Assembly: GCA_943912755.1 (NCBI GenBank) | Contig: CALTWF010000001.1 | Coordinates: forward strand, 1 to 64,000 | DNA: 64,000 nucleotides | Source of the DNA: an uncultured Pseudomonas sp. | GTDB lineage: Bacteria > Pseudomonadota > Gammaproteobacteria > Pseudomonadales > Pseudomonadaceae | Direction: 5' to 3' | Part shown: positions 25,294 to 34,276 of the stretch, piece by piece | Layout of the letters: every line of letters starts with the position of its first letter | How positions within the stretch are numbered: position 1 is the stretch's first letter | Notes under the pieces: model-generated | Told to the model about the DNA's origin: nothing | Databases searched by the model: none | Seen by the model: only the letters and a program-made list of their open reading frames with translations | Position numbers and translations under genes: made by a program

Positions 25294-26222
25294 GGATGCC
25301 GGGCACTTCGCGAAAGGACTTCTACCTGATCAACCTGGGCGTGCCGTTGTTGCTGGCGGCGGCGACCTTCCTGCTGTTCGACCTGACCCGCCTGGATCGC
25401 ATGATCAGCGACCTGCTCTACGACCCGGTCACCCGGCAGTTCGTCCTGCAGCACAGCGCACTGTTCGAAAAACTCACCCACAAGTGGCCGCGGATCCTGC
25501 CGGACTGGACCGGCGAACTGGCGATCATCGGCACCCTGCTGTCGTTTCTCTGGCCGCTGCTGGCCCGCTATCCACGGGCAGCCGGCCTGCTGGACCGGGC
25601 CCGCATCGCCCCGCTGCTGCGTTTCACCACGCGGCACCGGCGTGACCTGTCGTTCGTGGTGGCAGCTTTCGCCCTGAGCACCACGCTCATCCACTACCTG
25701 AAAAGCCATACCGGCGTGTACTGCCCGGTGGAGACCACCCTGTATGGCGGCGAGCAGGCGCACCTGGAGTGGTTCAACAACTTCAGCCCGTTCGACAAGG
25801 CCGGCCCCGGTCGCTGCTGGCCGGGCGGCCATGCCTCCAGCGGCTTCACCCTGCTGGCGCTGTACTTCGTCGCCCTGCGCCAGCGCTGGCCCCATGCGCG
25901 CAAGCTGCTGCTGGCGATCCTGGTCATCGGCACGATCTACGGCACCACCCGCGTGCTGCAGGGTTGGCACTACATGTCGCACACCTTCTGGGCGGGGATC
26001 GTGGTGTGGCTGGCGAGTTGGGTGATGGCGCTGCTGTTCTATGGTCGTCCGGCCCTGCAGGGCCAGCACGGTTTAAACCGTCATCCGACCGAGGTAAGCT
26101 CTGCGGCTCTAGTGCAAGCTTTCCAGGGCAGCGCCCATGACCAGACCGCTACTCCTGCTGCTGGCCGCCACGGCCTTCAGCCAGATCGCGCAGGCGCAGC
26201 AGATCCAGCGCCAGCTGGGTGA
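25290..26222 (+). CDS. PAP2-type phosphatase, inner membrane
   Basis: A 310-residue integral membrane protein with about six helices. The PAP2 phosphatase motifs are present: KSHTGVYCP (basic motif 1), PGGHASSGFTLLAL (motif 2) and RVLQGWHYMSHTFWAG (motif 3), with the catalytic histidines in motifs 2 and 3. It resembles lipid A or undecaprenyl-diphosphate phosphatases of the LpxE/LpxT type. It starts inside the stop of the histidine phosphatase (ATGA) and is read with it. The last 40 residues (after RPALQGQHGLN) are low-complexity and overlap the next gene by 86 bases, which is unusual and may be a late stop. Confidence 0.8.
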   Translation: MRMPGTSRKDFYLINLGVPLLLAAATFLLFDLTRLDRMISDLLYDPVTRQFVLQHSALFEKLTHKWPRILPDWTGELAIIGTLLSFLWPLLARYPRAAGLLDRARIAPLLRFTTRHRRDLSFVVAAFALSTTLIHYLKSHTGVYCPVETTLYGGEQAHLEWFNNFSPFDKAGPGRCWPGGHASSGFTLLALYFVALRQRWPHARKLLLAILVIGTIYGTTRVLQGWHYMSHTFWAGIVVWLASWVMALLFYGRPALQGQHGLNRHPTEVSSAALVQAFQGSAHDQTATPAAGRHGLQPDRAGAADPAPAG

Positions 26223-26856
26223 TTTCGACTTTCGCCTGGGCACCTCCAGCAGCCGCAGCATGGCCCAGGGGCTGATTTCGCCCAGCCCCATGGGCGCCTT
26301 CCATGGCGGCCTGGATGTCAGCCATGCCAGCGGCTGGTACTTCGGCCAGTACGCGCCAAGCATGGGCCTCACGGAAAACTCCACCCTGCGCCTGGACAGC
26401 TACCTCGGCACCCAGCGGCGCTTCAACGACAGCCTGGGCTACGAGGTCGGGCTGATCCACTACAGCCAGCCGAACGTCGCCGGCAACGACAGCTACGCCC
26501 TGTATGGCGGCCTGTCGATCCTCGGTAGTCGCTTCGGTGGTGCCCTGCGCAACAACCCCGACAACCGCACCAGCACCCTGTTCGCCGATTTCGGCCAATT
26601 ACCGCTGCTGGATGCCGGCATCACCCTCAAGCTCGCCCATCACCAGCTGGGCACGCCCTTCACCATCGGCGCCGGCAGCGAAGTCGAGCATTTCAGCGAC
26701 TGGTCATTGCAACTGTCGCGGCCCTGGCTGGGCATGGACCTGGACCTGATCTACAGCAGTTCGGACCTGAGCGGCGGCGGTTGCGCGGCCTATTCCGGGA
26801 TCAATGCGTACTGCGACAGCATGATTACCTTCAAGGCCCAGCGCAGTTTCTTCTGA
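26137..26856 (+). CDS. TorF-family putative porin (conserved outer-membrane-like protein)
   Basis: A 239-residue protein with a signal peptide (LLLLLAATAFSQIAQA). The mature part has the family start FDFRLGTSSSRSMAQGL and a beta-rich body with GLDVSHASGWYFGQY and YEVGLIHYS, ending in a Phe (FKAQRSFF) as outer-membrane proteins do. The family is annotated from conservation only; function is unknown. Its 5' end overlaps the PAP2 gene by 86 bases in another frame. It ends exactly where the convergent diguanylate cyclase ends. Confidence 0.7.
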   Translation: MTRPLLLLLAATAFSQIAQAQQIQRQLGDFDFRLGTSSSRSMAQGLISPSPMGAFHGGLDVSHASGWYFGQYAPSMGLTENSTLRLDSYLGTQRRFNDSLGYEVGLIHYSQPNVAGNDSYALYGGLSILGSRFGGALRNNPDNRTSTLFADFGQLPLLDAGITLKLAHHQLGTPFTIGAGSEVEHFSDWSLQLSRPWLGMDLDLIYSSSDLSGGGCAAYSGINAYCDSMITFKAQRSFF

Positions 26857-28242
26857 TCAGCCGGCCAGGGCCGCGTACGACACCACCCGGTCACGCCCGT
26901 CCTGCTTGGCCTGGTACATGGCCTGGTCGGCCTGGCGCAGCAGATGCTGGTAGTCCGGGTGGCCGCTGTAGGTGGCGACGCCGATGCTGACGCTGACCCG
27001 GTGCTTGCGCCCCTCGGTCAGGTTGAGCCTTTCCTCGCCGATCTTGCGCCGCAGTTTTTCCGCGACCTTGCAGGCATTGGCGTTGCTGATGTCGACCAGG
27101 ATCATCAGGAATTCCTCGCCGCCCATGCGGAACACATAGTCGCCGGCGCGGCTGTGGCTGCTGAGGATTTCCGCGACCTGCTGGAGGATCAGGTCGCCGG
27201 CGTCATGGCCGAAGTTGTCGTTGATCGATTTGAAATGGTCGATATCCACCGCCAGCACCGAGAAGCCCTGCCCGGTTTTCTGCGCGATGGTGATTTCGTT
27301 GCCGATCACCACCGGGAGGAATTTGCGGTTGAGCATGCGGGTCAGCACGTCGCGCCCGCTTTCCAGCTCGTTGGCGCTGTTGAACAGGCTGTCGAGGTTG
27401 AACATCAGGCTCTTGGTCTGGTCGCGGATTTCCCGCAGCAGGCCCATGCGCGCCGTTTCGTCGCCCTTGGCGGCGAGGAATTGCGGGAGCAAGCGCTCGT
27501 CCATGTGGCGGATCACCGTGAGGATCTGCTCGCTTTCCGGGGTGTTCTGGAAGGCATAGGCGCCCTTGTGGCGGAACCACAGGCCGAACTCGGAAGCGGC
27601 CAGGCGCGGCAGGTTGACCCCGCTGGAGCCCATGGCCAGGTCGAACATCAGGCCGTTTTCCCAGTCGAGCAAGGCGCCGCGCTGGCGCTCGCGCTCGGTG
27701 GTGATGTTCTGCAGCACCGAGAACAGCCGGTAGCCTTCCTCGTTGCGGGAGTTGCGGTCGTGGGAGCGGCTGTAGGCGTGGCTCATGATTTCCATGGCCA
27801 GGTCCATGGTTTCGCTCGACAGGCGCAGGATTTGCGCGTGCGCCTCGGCGTCCCAGCCCTGTTCGACGATCAGCTGGAACAGCTGCTTCTTCAGGCAGCG
27901 CGCGCCGCTGAGCACCAGGTGCAGGGGCACATCGATCCGCGCATGCACCTCGCCCACCTGCTTCTGCAAGGCAACCAGGGGCAGGAAATCATCCCCGGCG
28001 CTGGCCGAGTAGACCTTCACCAGCCAGGCCTGCATCGAGCTGCCCAGGCGGCTTTTGACTTCGTCGTGGGAGAGGATCAGCGAGGCGTTGGGGTCCGCCA
28101 GCATGTGTTCGTAGAAGCGCGCGGCAAGGCTGACCTTGTGGGTCTCGACCAGTTGCTTCAAGGCGTGGGTCAGCGGCTGGGAAAACTGCGCGACCATGGA
28201 GTGCCATTCCCTGGCTTGTATTTCTGGAGAAACGCTTGGCAT
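26857..28242 (-). CDS. Globin-coupled diguanylate cyclase, DosC-like
   Basis: A 461-residue cytoplasmic protein. The first 170 residues form a sensor globin: the proximal haem ligand is His100 in GEVHARIDVPLH, at the same place as the ligand of E. coli DosC, followed by a helical middle domain with the WFRHKGAYAF segment also seen in DosC. The GGDEF domain (about 300-461) has TRMLNRKFLP, DIDHFKSIND and the active-site GGEEF at 374-378, with the SIGVATYSGHPDYQ tail. It should make c-di-GMP from GTP under control of oxygen or another gas ligand. Its stop codon abuts that of the convergent porin-like gene with no spacer. Confidence 0.85.
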   Translation of the reverse strand: MPSVSPEIQAREWHSMVAQFSQPLTHALKQLVETHKVSLAARFYEHMLADPNASLILSHDEVKSRLGSSMQAWLVKVYSASAGDDFLPLVALQKQVGEVHARIDVPLHLVLSGARCLKKQLFQLIVEQGWDAEAHAQILRLSSETMDLAMEIMSHAYSRSHDRNSRNEEGYRLFSVLQNITTERERQRGALLDWENGLMFDLAMGSSGVNLPRLAASEFGLWFRHKGAYAFQNTPESEQILTVIRHMDERLLPQFLAAKGDETARMGLLREIRDQTKSLMFNLDSLFNSANELESGRDVLTRMLNRKFLPVVIGNEITIAQKTGQGFSVLAVDIDHFKSINDNFGHDAGDLILQQVAEILSSHSRAGDYVFRMGGEEFLMILVDISNANACKVAEKLRRKIGEERLNLTEGRKHRVSVSIGVATYSGHPDYQHLLRQADQAMYQAKQDGRDRVVSYAALAG

Positions 28243-28381
28243 GTCTGGCCTATTTTCAGTTCAGCAGAAAGCGTGACGCCCCTGCGCGGGCGCGGGGGCG
28301 CTCAGTTCCGGGCGAGGCAGGCTGCGCTCGCCGGGGCGCATTCTATTGCACGTTGAAGCTGAAAGTCTTTCCGCCGGGGGA

Positions 28382-29482
28382 TCAGCGTCCCGGGTGCAGG
28401 CAGCAACGGCGCGGCCCGGCCGCAGCTTCGGCGCGCTGCTCCTGCGCCACCGGCTCGCGCCACCAGCGCTTGCCCGGTTGCGGCGCATGCAGGTCGAAGC
28501 GCTCGCCCATGCCCGGGGTGGTCACCCTCACGCCCTGCTCGGCGGCGAACTCCAGCACCGCTTCGAAGGGTTCGTACCAGGCGTGCATGGCCAGGTCGAA
28601 GGTGCCGTTGTGGATCGGCAGCAACCAGCGCCCGCCGAGGTCGAGATGGGCCTGCACGGTCTGCCGCGGGTGCATGTGCACGTAGGGCCAGTGTTCGTTC
28701 CAGGCGCCGGTTTCCATCAGGGTCAGGTCGAACGGCCCGAAACGCCGGCCGATCTCGGCGAAACCGTCGAAGTAGCCGGTGTCGCCGCTGAAGAACAGCT
28801 TGAAATCCGGCGCCTCGATCACCCAGGAGCACCACAGGGTGCGGTTGCCATCGCGCAGGCCGCGCCCGGAAAAATGCTGGGCCGGGGTGGCGGTCAGGCG
28901 CAGGCCGCCGGCATCGATGCCCTGCCACCAGTCGAACTGGCGGACTTTCTCCGCCGGCACGCTCCAGGCCAGCAGGCGGTCGCCCACGCCCAGCGGGGTG
29001 ACGAACAGCTCGACCTTGGGCGCCAGGACCTTGATGGTGGCGCGGTCGAGGTGGTCGTAGTGGTCGTGGGAGAGGATCACCCCACGAATCGGCGGCAGCT
29101 CGGCCAGGCTGACCGGTGGCTCATGGAAACGCTTGGGCCCGGCGAAGCTGAACGGCGAGGCGCGCTTGGAGAACACCGGGTCGGTCAGCCACCAGCCGCC
29201 TTGCAGCTTGAACAGCACGGTGGAATGGCCGAGGCGGAACAGGCTGCCCTCGGCGGCGGCGTCCAGCGTCGCACGGTCCAGCGCCTGCACCGGTAGCGCG
29301 ACTCGCGGCACGGTGGCGCGCGGCTTGTTGAACAGCAGGTTCCACAACACCCTGGCATCCGGCTGCGGCGAGTTGGCCGGACGCGGCGTCAGGTTGTGGA
29401 AGCGACCTTCCCGGGCCTGGGGCGAATGGTCGTGGTCGGCGATGGGCGCACGCAGCAATGGCGGGAGTTTCAAGGTCGGCAT
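28382..29482 (-). CDS. MBL-fold metallo-hydrolase (NAPE-PLD/RomA-like)
   Basis: A 366-residue protein of the metallo-beta-lactamase fold. The metal motif is VILSHDHYDHLD, followed by the further ligands in TPAQHFSGRG, FFSGDTGYFDG and WLLPIHNGTFDL. These and the preceding FRLGHSTVLFKLQGGWWLTDP mark the NAPE-phospholipase-D/RomA branch, whose bacterial members probably act on lipids or phosphodiesters. The ATG at 29482 (MPTLKLPPLL) was chosen over the longer frame since residues before it show no family features. Substrate not known. The C-terminal Arg/Ala tail is likely disordered. Confidence 0.8.
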   Translation of the reverse strand: MPTLKLPPLLRAPIADHDHSPQAREGRFHNLTPRPANSPQPDARVLWNLLFNKPRATVPRVALPVQALDRATLDAAAEGSLFRLGHSTVLFKLQGGWWLTDPVFSKRASPFSFAGPKRFHEPPVSLAELPPIRGVILSHDHYDHLDRATIKVLAPKVELFVTPLGVGDRLLAWSVPAEKVRQFDWWQGIDAGGLRLTATPAQHFSGRGLRDGNRTLWCSWVIEAPDFKLFFSGDTGYFDGFAEIGRRFGPFDLTLMETGAWNEHWPYVHMHPRQTVQAHLDLGGRWLLPIHNGTFDLAMHAWYEPFEAVLEFAAEQGVRVTTPGMGERFDLHAPQPGKRWWREPVAQEQRAEAAAGPRRCCLHPGR

Positions 29483-29660
29483 CCTCGGGGGGCGAGGTTT
29501 CCAATCTACCGGGGTTATGGGCCGATTCAAGTGAAGGAAGATCAACCGGCGGCGATCGGGCAACGAGCCTGGAGGATTGGGCAAGTCCGGGATCGACACG
29601 AAACCTTGTGGAAGATTCTATGGTGGCACGCACACAGGTTGATGTTGTGACTGCTGGCCT

Positions 29661-29822
29661 CATCGTCGGCAAGCCGACTCCCACAGGGTTCCGGGTCAAC
29701 CGCAGTATCCGTGCTCGACGCGGTCTCTGTGGGAGCTGGCTTGCCAGCGATAGGGTCTGACCAAACAACATCTTTGTCTGTGCCGCCCTCATCGTCGGCA
29801 AGCCGACTCCCACAGGGTTCCG
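29661..29822. repeat. Two direct REP-like copies flanking one inverted copy
   Basis: The 33-base sequence beginning CATCGTCGGCAAGCCGACTC occurs at 29661-29693 and identically at 29790-29822. Between them, at about 29724-29752, lies an inverted relative (GTGGGAGCTGGCTTGCCAGC). A single related copy is at 24458. This fills most of the 420-base gap before the efflux genes; no gene is present. Confidence 0.75.
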
Positions 29823-29902
29823 CGCAATACCTGGAGTGGATGTCATTCCCCCGATACCTCGCGTAGAGTTTTCCCACGCACTCATGGACCATTGCCCTAT
29901 TG

Positions 29903-31552
29903 ATGGACAAATACGCCCCCCGCCAGTGGCTGCCCCACGAAAAACCCGCCCTGCCCGGCTCGCCGTCGACGCCGCTGCATGCACCGGGCAAGCGCCTGGC
30001 CTATGGCGCGGTGGGCTTGCTGGTGGCGATCACCGGCGGGCTGGGCAATGCCCTGGTCACCGCCAACCTGCCGTTTCTCCAGGGCGCCCTCGGCGCGACC
30101 ACGGCGGAGATGGCCTGGCTGCCGGCAGCCTTCGTCATGACCAACGTGTCGATGAACCTGCTGCTGGTGAAGTTTCGCCAGGAGTTCGGCCTGCGCGCCT
30201 TTACCGAAGTGTTCCTGGTGCTCTACGCCCTGGTCACCTTCGCCCACCTGTGGGTCAACGACCTCAACTCGGCCATCGCCGTGCGCGCCGCCCATGGCAT
30301 GGTCGGCGCGGCCCTGAGTTCGCTGGGCCTGTACTACATGATCCAGGCCTTTCCCGCGCAGTGGCGCCTGAAAGCCATGGTCCTCGGCCTCGGCGCCTCG
30401 CAACTGGCGGTGCCGCTGGCCCGGGTGTTTTCCGAAGACCTGCTGCAAATCGCCGAGTGGCGCGGCCTGTACCTGTTCGAGCTGGGTCTGGCCCTGGCCG
30501 CGCTGGGCTGCGTGCTGCTGCTCAAACTGCCGCCCGGCGACCGCTTCAAGACCTTCGAACCCCTGGATTTCCTCACCTTCTCGCTGATGGCCAGCGGCAC
30601 CGCGCTGCTCTGCGCGGTGCTGTCCCTCGGGCGCATCGACTGGTGGCTGGACGCGCCGTGGATCGGCGTGGCCCTGGCCTCGGCCATCGCCCTGGTCTGC
30701 AGCGGCCTGGCCATCGAGCACAACCGCAGCAACCCGCTGCTGATGACCCGCTGGCTGGGCAGCGGCGCCATCGTCCGCCTGGCCCTGTGCGTGGTGCTGA
30801 TCCGCATGGTCACCTCGGAGCAGTCCACCGGCGCGGTGGGCTTCCTCCAGGCCCTGAACATGGGCAGCGAGCAGATGCGCCAGCTGTACTGGATCATGCT
30901 GCTGGGCGCCGCCGCCGGCCTGGCCACCAGCGCCCTGACCATCAACCCGCAGCACCTGGTGCTGCCGCTGTTCATTTCCCTGGCGGCCATGGCCACCGGG
31001 GCCTTCATGGACAGCACGTCGAGCAACCTGACCCGCCCGGCGCAGATGTACGCCAGCCAGTTCCTGCTGGCCTTCGGCAGCACCTTCTTCCTCGGCCCGA
31101 GCATGGCCCTGGGCATCGGCCATGTGCGCGCCAACCCGCGCAACCTGGTCAGCTTTTCGGTGATGTTCGGTATCTGCAACAACCTCGGCGGCCTGCTCGG
31201 CGCGGCGCTGCTCGGCACCTTCCAGACCGTGCGCGAGAAATTCCACTCCAGCCACCTGGTGGAAAACCTCAGCTACCTGGAACCGCTGGTCAACGCCCGG
31301 GTCCAGGGCGGTGGCGCAGGTTACGCCGGGGTCATCGCCGACCCGGCGCTGCGCAGCGAAGCCGGCCTGCGCCTGCTGGCCAGCGCCGCCACCCGCGAGG
31401 CCAATATCCTGGCCTATAACGATGTGTTCATGCTGATCGGCAGCATCGCCGTGCTGACCATGATCTGGATCTTCATCCGCAGCCTGCGCTTGCGCTACCT
31501 CGCGCGCCAGGCGGCGGCCACCCGACCTTCAAGCGATGCAGCGAGCCGATGA
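29903..31552 (+). CDS. MFS efflux permease, DHA2 (EmrB) type
   Basis: A 549-residue drug:H+ antiporter with about 14 predicted helices, as in the DHA2 family. It has the helix-5-like segment and the loop GLRAFTEVFLVLYALV, plus a long cytosolic N-terminus rich in Pro (PHEKPALPGSPSTP). It pairs with an EmrA-type membrane fusion protein that starts within its stop codon (ATGA), so together with an outer-membrane channel from elsewhere they would form a tripartite pump. There is no regulator gene next to it. The RBS before the ATG at 29903 is weak. It belongs to the less-studied FusB/ArpE-like group of large MFS pumps and its substrates are unknown. Confidence 0.85.
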   Translation: MDKYAPRQWLPHEKPALPGSPSTPLHAPGKRLAYGAVGLLVAITGGLGNALVTANLPFLQGALGATTAEMAWLPAAFVMTNVSMNLLLVKFRQEFGLRAFTEVFLVLYALVTFAHLWVNDLNSAIAVRAAHGMVGAALSSLGLYYMIQAFPAQWRLKAMVLGLGASQLAVPLARVFSEDLLQIAEWRGLYLFELGLALAALGCVLLLKLPPGDRFKTFEPLDFLTFSLMASGTALLCAVLSLGRIDWWLDAPWIGVALASAIALVCSGLAIEHNRSNPLLMTRWLGSGAIVRLALCVVLIRMVTSEQSTGAVGFLQALNMGSEQMRQLYWIMLLGAAAGLATSALTINPQHLVLPLFISLAAMATGAFMDSTSSNLTRPAQMYASQFLLAFGSTFFLGPSMALGIGHVRANPRNLVSFSVMFGICNNLGGLLGAALLGTFQTVREKFHSSHLVENLSYLEPLVNARVQGGGAGYAGVIADPALRSEAGLRLLASAATREANILAYNDVFMLIGSIAVLTMIWIFIRSLRLRYLARQAAATRPSSDAASR

Positions 31553-32676
31553 CCCAGGAAACGCCTTCGACCACCACTACCGCCCTCGCCGAAACCCCGG
31601 AAGGCGCCGCGCCGCCCAGCGAACCGGAGAGCCCGCAGCGCTCGCGGCGGGTGCGCCTGCTTTCGACCCTGAGCTTCGCCGCCATCGCCGTCGCCGGCAT
31701 CCTGGTGGTGCTCTACGCCTGGCGCCTGCCGCCGTTCGCCAGCAGCATCGAAAGCACGGAAAACGCCCTGGTGCGCGGCCAGGTGACCATCATCGGGCCG
31801 CAACTGGCGGGCTATATCGTCGAAGTGCCGGTGCACGACTTCCAGTGGGTCAAGGCCGGCGACCTGCTGGTGCGCCTCGACGACCGTATCTACACCCAGC
31901 GCCTGGCCCAGGCCCGGGCCCAGTTGCAACAGCAGCAGGCGGCGCTGGCCAACAATCTGCAGCAACGCAACAGCGCCGAGGCGGTGATCGCCCAGCGCCA
32001 GGCAGCCATCGATGATGCTGCCGCCCAGGCCACGCGCAACCAGGCCGACCTGCGGCGCAACCAGGACCTGGCCAGCGATGGCTCGGTGTCGCGCCGCGAA
32101 CTGGACCTGAGCCGCGCCAGCTATGCCGCCGCCGTGGCCAGCCTGGCCCAGGCCCGGGCCGCGCTGGAAATCGCCCGCCAGGACCGCGAGACGGTGATCG
32201 TCAACCGCGCCGCCCTGGAAGCCGCGGTGGAAAACGCCAAGGCCGCCGTGGAGCTGGCGCGCATCGACCTGGACAACACCCGGGTCACCGCACCGCGGGA
32301 TGGCCAGCTCGGCCAGATCGGCACCCGCCTCGGCGCCTATGTCAACTCCGGGGCGCAGTTGATGGCGCTGGTGCCGGACACCCTGTGGGTCATCGCCAAC
32401 CTCAAGGAAACCCAGATGGCCCATGTGCGCATTGGCCAGCCGGCGACCTTCAGTGTCGACGCCCTCGATCACCTGAAATTGCGCGGTCATGTGCAGCAGA
32501 TTTCACCGGCCACCGGCTCCGAGTTCGCCCTGCTCCAGGCCGACAACGCCACCGGCAACTTCGTCAAGATCGCCCAGCGCATCCCGGTGCGCATCACCGT
32601 CGATGCCGACCAGCCGGACGCGGCGCGGCTGCGCCCGGGGATGTCGGTGGTGGTGAGTATCGATACCCGCGAATAG
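31549..32676 (+). CDS. HlyD/EmrA-type membrane fusion protein
   Basis: A 375-residue periplasmic adaptor with one N-terminal membrane helix (LLSTLSFAAIAVAGILVVLY), a lipoyl-type half (RGQVTIIGPQLAGYIVEVPV), a long alpha-hairpin rich in Gln/Ala (RLAQARAQLQQQQAALANN) and the returning lipoyl/beta-barrel part (DNTRVTAPRDGQLGQIG, VIANLKETQMAHVRIGQP). It links the MFS permease to an outer-membrane exit duct. It overlaps the permease gene by ATGA and ends the unit. Confidence 0.9.
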   Translation: MTQETPSTTTTALAETPEGAAPPSEPESPQRSRRVRLLSTLSFAAIAVAGILVVLYAWRLPPFASSIESTENALVRGQVTIIGPQLAGYIVEVPVHDFQWVKAGDLLVRLDDRIYTQRLAQARAQLQQQQAALANNLQQRNSAEAVIAQRQAAIDDAAAQATRNQADLRRNQDLASDGSVSRRELDLSRASYAAAVASLAQARAALEIARQDRETVIVNRAALEAAVENAKAAVELARIDLDNTRVTAPRDGQLGQIGTRLGAYVNSGAQLMALVPDTLWVIANLKETQMAHVRIGQPATFSVDALDHLKLRGHVQQISPATGSEFALLQADNATGNFVKIAQRIPVRITVDADQPDAARLRPGMSVVVSIDTRE

Positions 32677-32783
32677 GCCGGCGCAGCGTGCAGCGGCGCA
32701 ATGAGTGTTTCCCGCTCTGCACGTTTCGCCGCCCGGGCATCAACCAGTAAGCTCGGCGCTCCACTTGTTCAGGACGAATGCCC

Positions 32784-33260
32784 ATGGCCGACAAACAGCA
32801 CCACTACGCCGTTACCGTGACCTGGACCGGCAACCTCGGCAGCGGTACCGCCAGCTACCGGGGCTACAGCCGCGACCACCTGATCCAGGCCGAGGGCAAG
32901 CCCGACATCGGCGGTTCCTCCGACCCGGCGTTCCGTGGCGACCCGGCGCGCTGGAACCCGGAAGACCTGCTGCTGGCCTCGCTGTCGGCCTGCCACAAGC
33001 TGTGGTACCTGGGCCTGTGCGCCGAAGCCGGGATCGTGGTGCTGGGCTACGAAGACCGCGCCGAAGGCCAGATGCTGGAAACCGCCAACGGCGCCGGGCA
33101 GTTCACCTCGGTCACCCTGCGGCCCAGGGTGACCTTGGCCCCCGGCGCGGACCTGGACAAGGCCCGCTCCCTGCACCAGCTGGCGCACCAGAAGTGCTTT
33201 ATCGCGCGATCGGTGAACTTCCCGGTGGAACATGAGCCGGAGTTCGTGCCGGCCGGCTGA
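32784..33260 (+). CDS. OsmC/Ohr-family protein
   Basis: A 158-residue protein of the OsmC fold. The two conserved cysteines of the peroxidase site are visible in LSACHKLWYLGLC and HQKCFIARSVNFPV, with the RWNPEDLLLASL segment before the first. Family members reduce organic hydroperoxides with dithiol cofactors. The ATG at 32784 has AGGA at the right distance; the ATG at 32778 is too close. A stand-alone gene 108 bases after the efflux pair. Confidence 0.85.
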   Translation: MADKQHHYAVTVTWTGNLGSGTASYRGYSRDHLIQAEGKPDIGGSSDPAFRGDPARWNPEDLLLASLSACHKLWYLGLCAEAGIVVLGYEDRAEGQMLETANGAGQFTSVTLRPRVTLAPGADLDKARSLHQLAHQKCFIARSVNFPVEHEPEFVPAG

Positions 33261-33267
33261 CCCCGGA

Positions 33268-34191
33268 TCAGTCGCGGAACTCGACCGTGCGCTTGGCCCG
33301 CTCGTCCACCACCAGCGAAAACACATCCGGTCGCGCATAGTGCCCGACCACGTCGAAGTCGTAGCGGGCACGCACCAGCTCGTCCAGGTCGATCTGCGCG
33401 GTCAGCAGGCCTTCTTCACCACGCAGCGGCCCGGCCAGCACCTCGCCCAGCGGCCCGACGATCACGCTGTTGCCCTGGATCAGCGGGCGCTCGCCATCCC
33501 AGTGCGGCACCTCGATACCCAGGGCGTCCGGCGACGGCTGCACCTGGCAGGCACTGACCAGGAACAGCCGGCCCTCATGGGCGATATGGCGCATCGAGGC
33601 CTGCCACACGTCGCGCTCGTCGACGGTCGGCGCGCACCACACCTGCACGCCCTTGGCGTACATCGCCGTGCGCAGCAACGGCATGTGATTTTCCCAGCAG
33701 ATCGCCGCGCCCAGCTTGCCCACCGGGGTGTCCAGCACCGGCAGGGTCGAACCGTCGCCCTGGCCCCAGATCAGCCGCTCGGTGCCGGTCGGCATCAACT
33801 TGCGGTGCTTGCCGACCAGGCCGTGCTCGGGGGAGAAGAACAGCGCGGTGCAGAACAGCGTATTGCCCGCGCGCTCGATCACCCCGAGCACCAGATGGGC
33901 CCCGGTACGCTGGGCCAGGCCGGCCAGTTCGTCGGTCTCGGCGCCGGGTACGTCGATGGCGTTTTCGTAGTAGCGCTGGAAGGCTTCGCGGCCCTCGGGC
34001 AGGCGGTAGCCGAGGTAGGTGCCGAAGGTCTCGCCCTTGGGATAGCCGCCCAGCAGCGCCTCGGGCATGACCACCAGCGCGGCGCCGGCGGCCTTGATCT
34101 GCGCTTCGTAGGCCAGCACCGCGTCAAGGGTGGCGGCCTTGCCGGCGGGGCGGGAACCGATCTGCAACGCGGCAACGATGGAAGTTGGCAT
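33268..34191 (-). CDS. Nitrilase (carbon-nitrogen hydrolase superfamily)
   Basis: A 307-residue nitrilase. The catalytic Glu is in VVMPEALLGGYPKGE, the Lys in GKHRKLMPTGTERL and the Cys in GAAICWENHMPLLR, all with nitrilase-branch flanks. It converts nitriles to carboxylic acids and ammonia; an aromatic or arylaliphatic substrate cannot be told from sequence. The ATG at 34191 (MPTSIVAALQIGS) matches the usual family start; another at 34206 adds five residues. It is divergent from a LysR gene that probably controls it. Confidence 0.85.
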   Translation of the reverse strand: MPTSIVAALQIGSRPAGKAATLDAVLAYEAQIKAAGAALVVMPEALLGGYPKGETFGTYLGYRLPEGREAFQRYYENAIDVPGAETDELAGLAQRTGAHLVLGVIERAGNTLFCTALFFSPEHGLVGKHRKLMPTGTERLIWGQGDGSTLPVLDTPVGKLGAAICWENHMPLLRTAMYAKGVQVWCAPTVDERDVWQASMRHIAHEGRLFLVSACQVQPSPDALGIEVPHWDGERPLIQGNSVIVGPLGEVLAGPLRGEEGLLTAQIDLDELVRARYDFDVVGHYARPDVFSLVVDERAKRTVEFRD

Positions 34192-34276
34192 GGGTCTGTC
34201 TCGCATGTCGTGGGTGGATTGCGGCATAGTCGCCAGCACCGCGTTATCAATCAATTCAGTGCAGACCCCATCTGAT

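Noticed and set aside
29661..29822. CRISPR array
   Set aside because: Only two direct copies of a palindromic REP-like unit with an inverted relative between them, no regular spacers and no cas genes.
29836..31419. A 527-codon plus-strand frame overlapping the efflux permease
   Set aside because: Rich in Arg/Pro/Gly as expected of an off-frame reading; the frame from 29903 has membrane helices and a family match.
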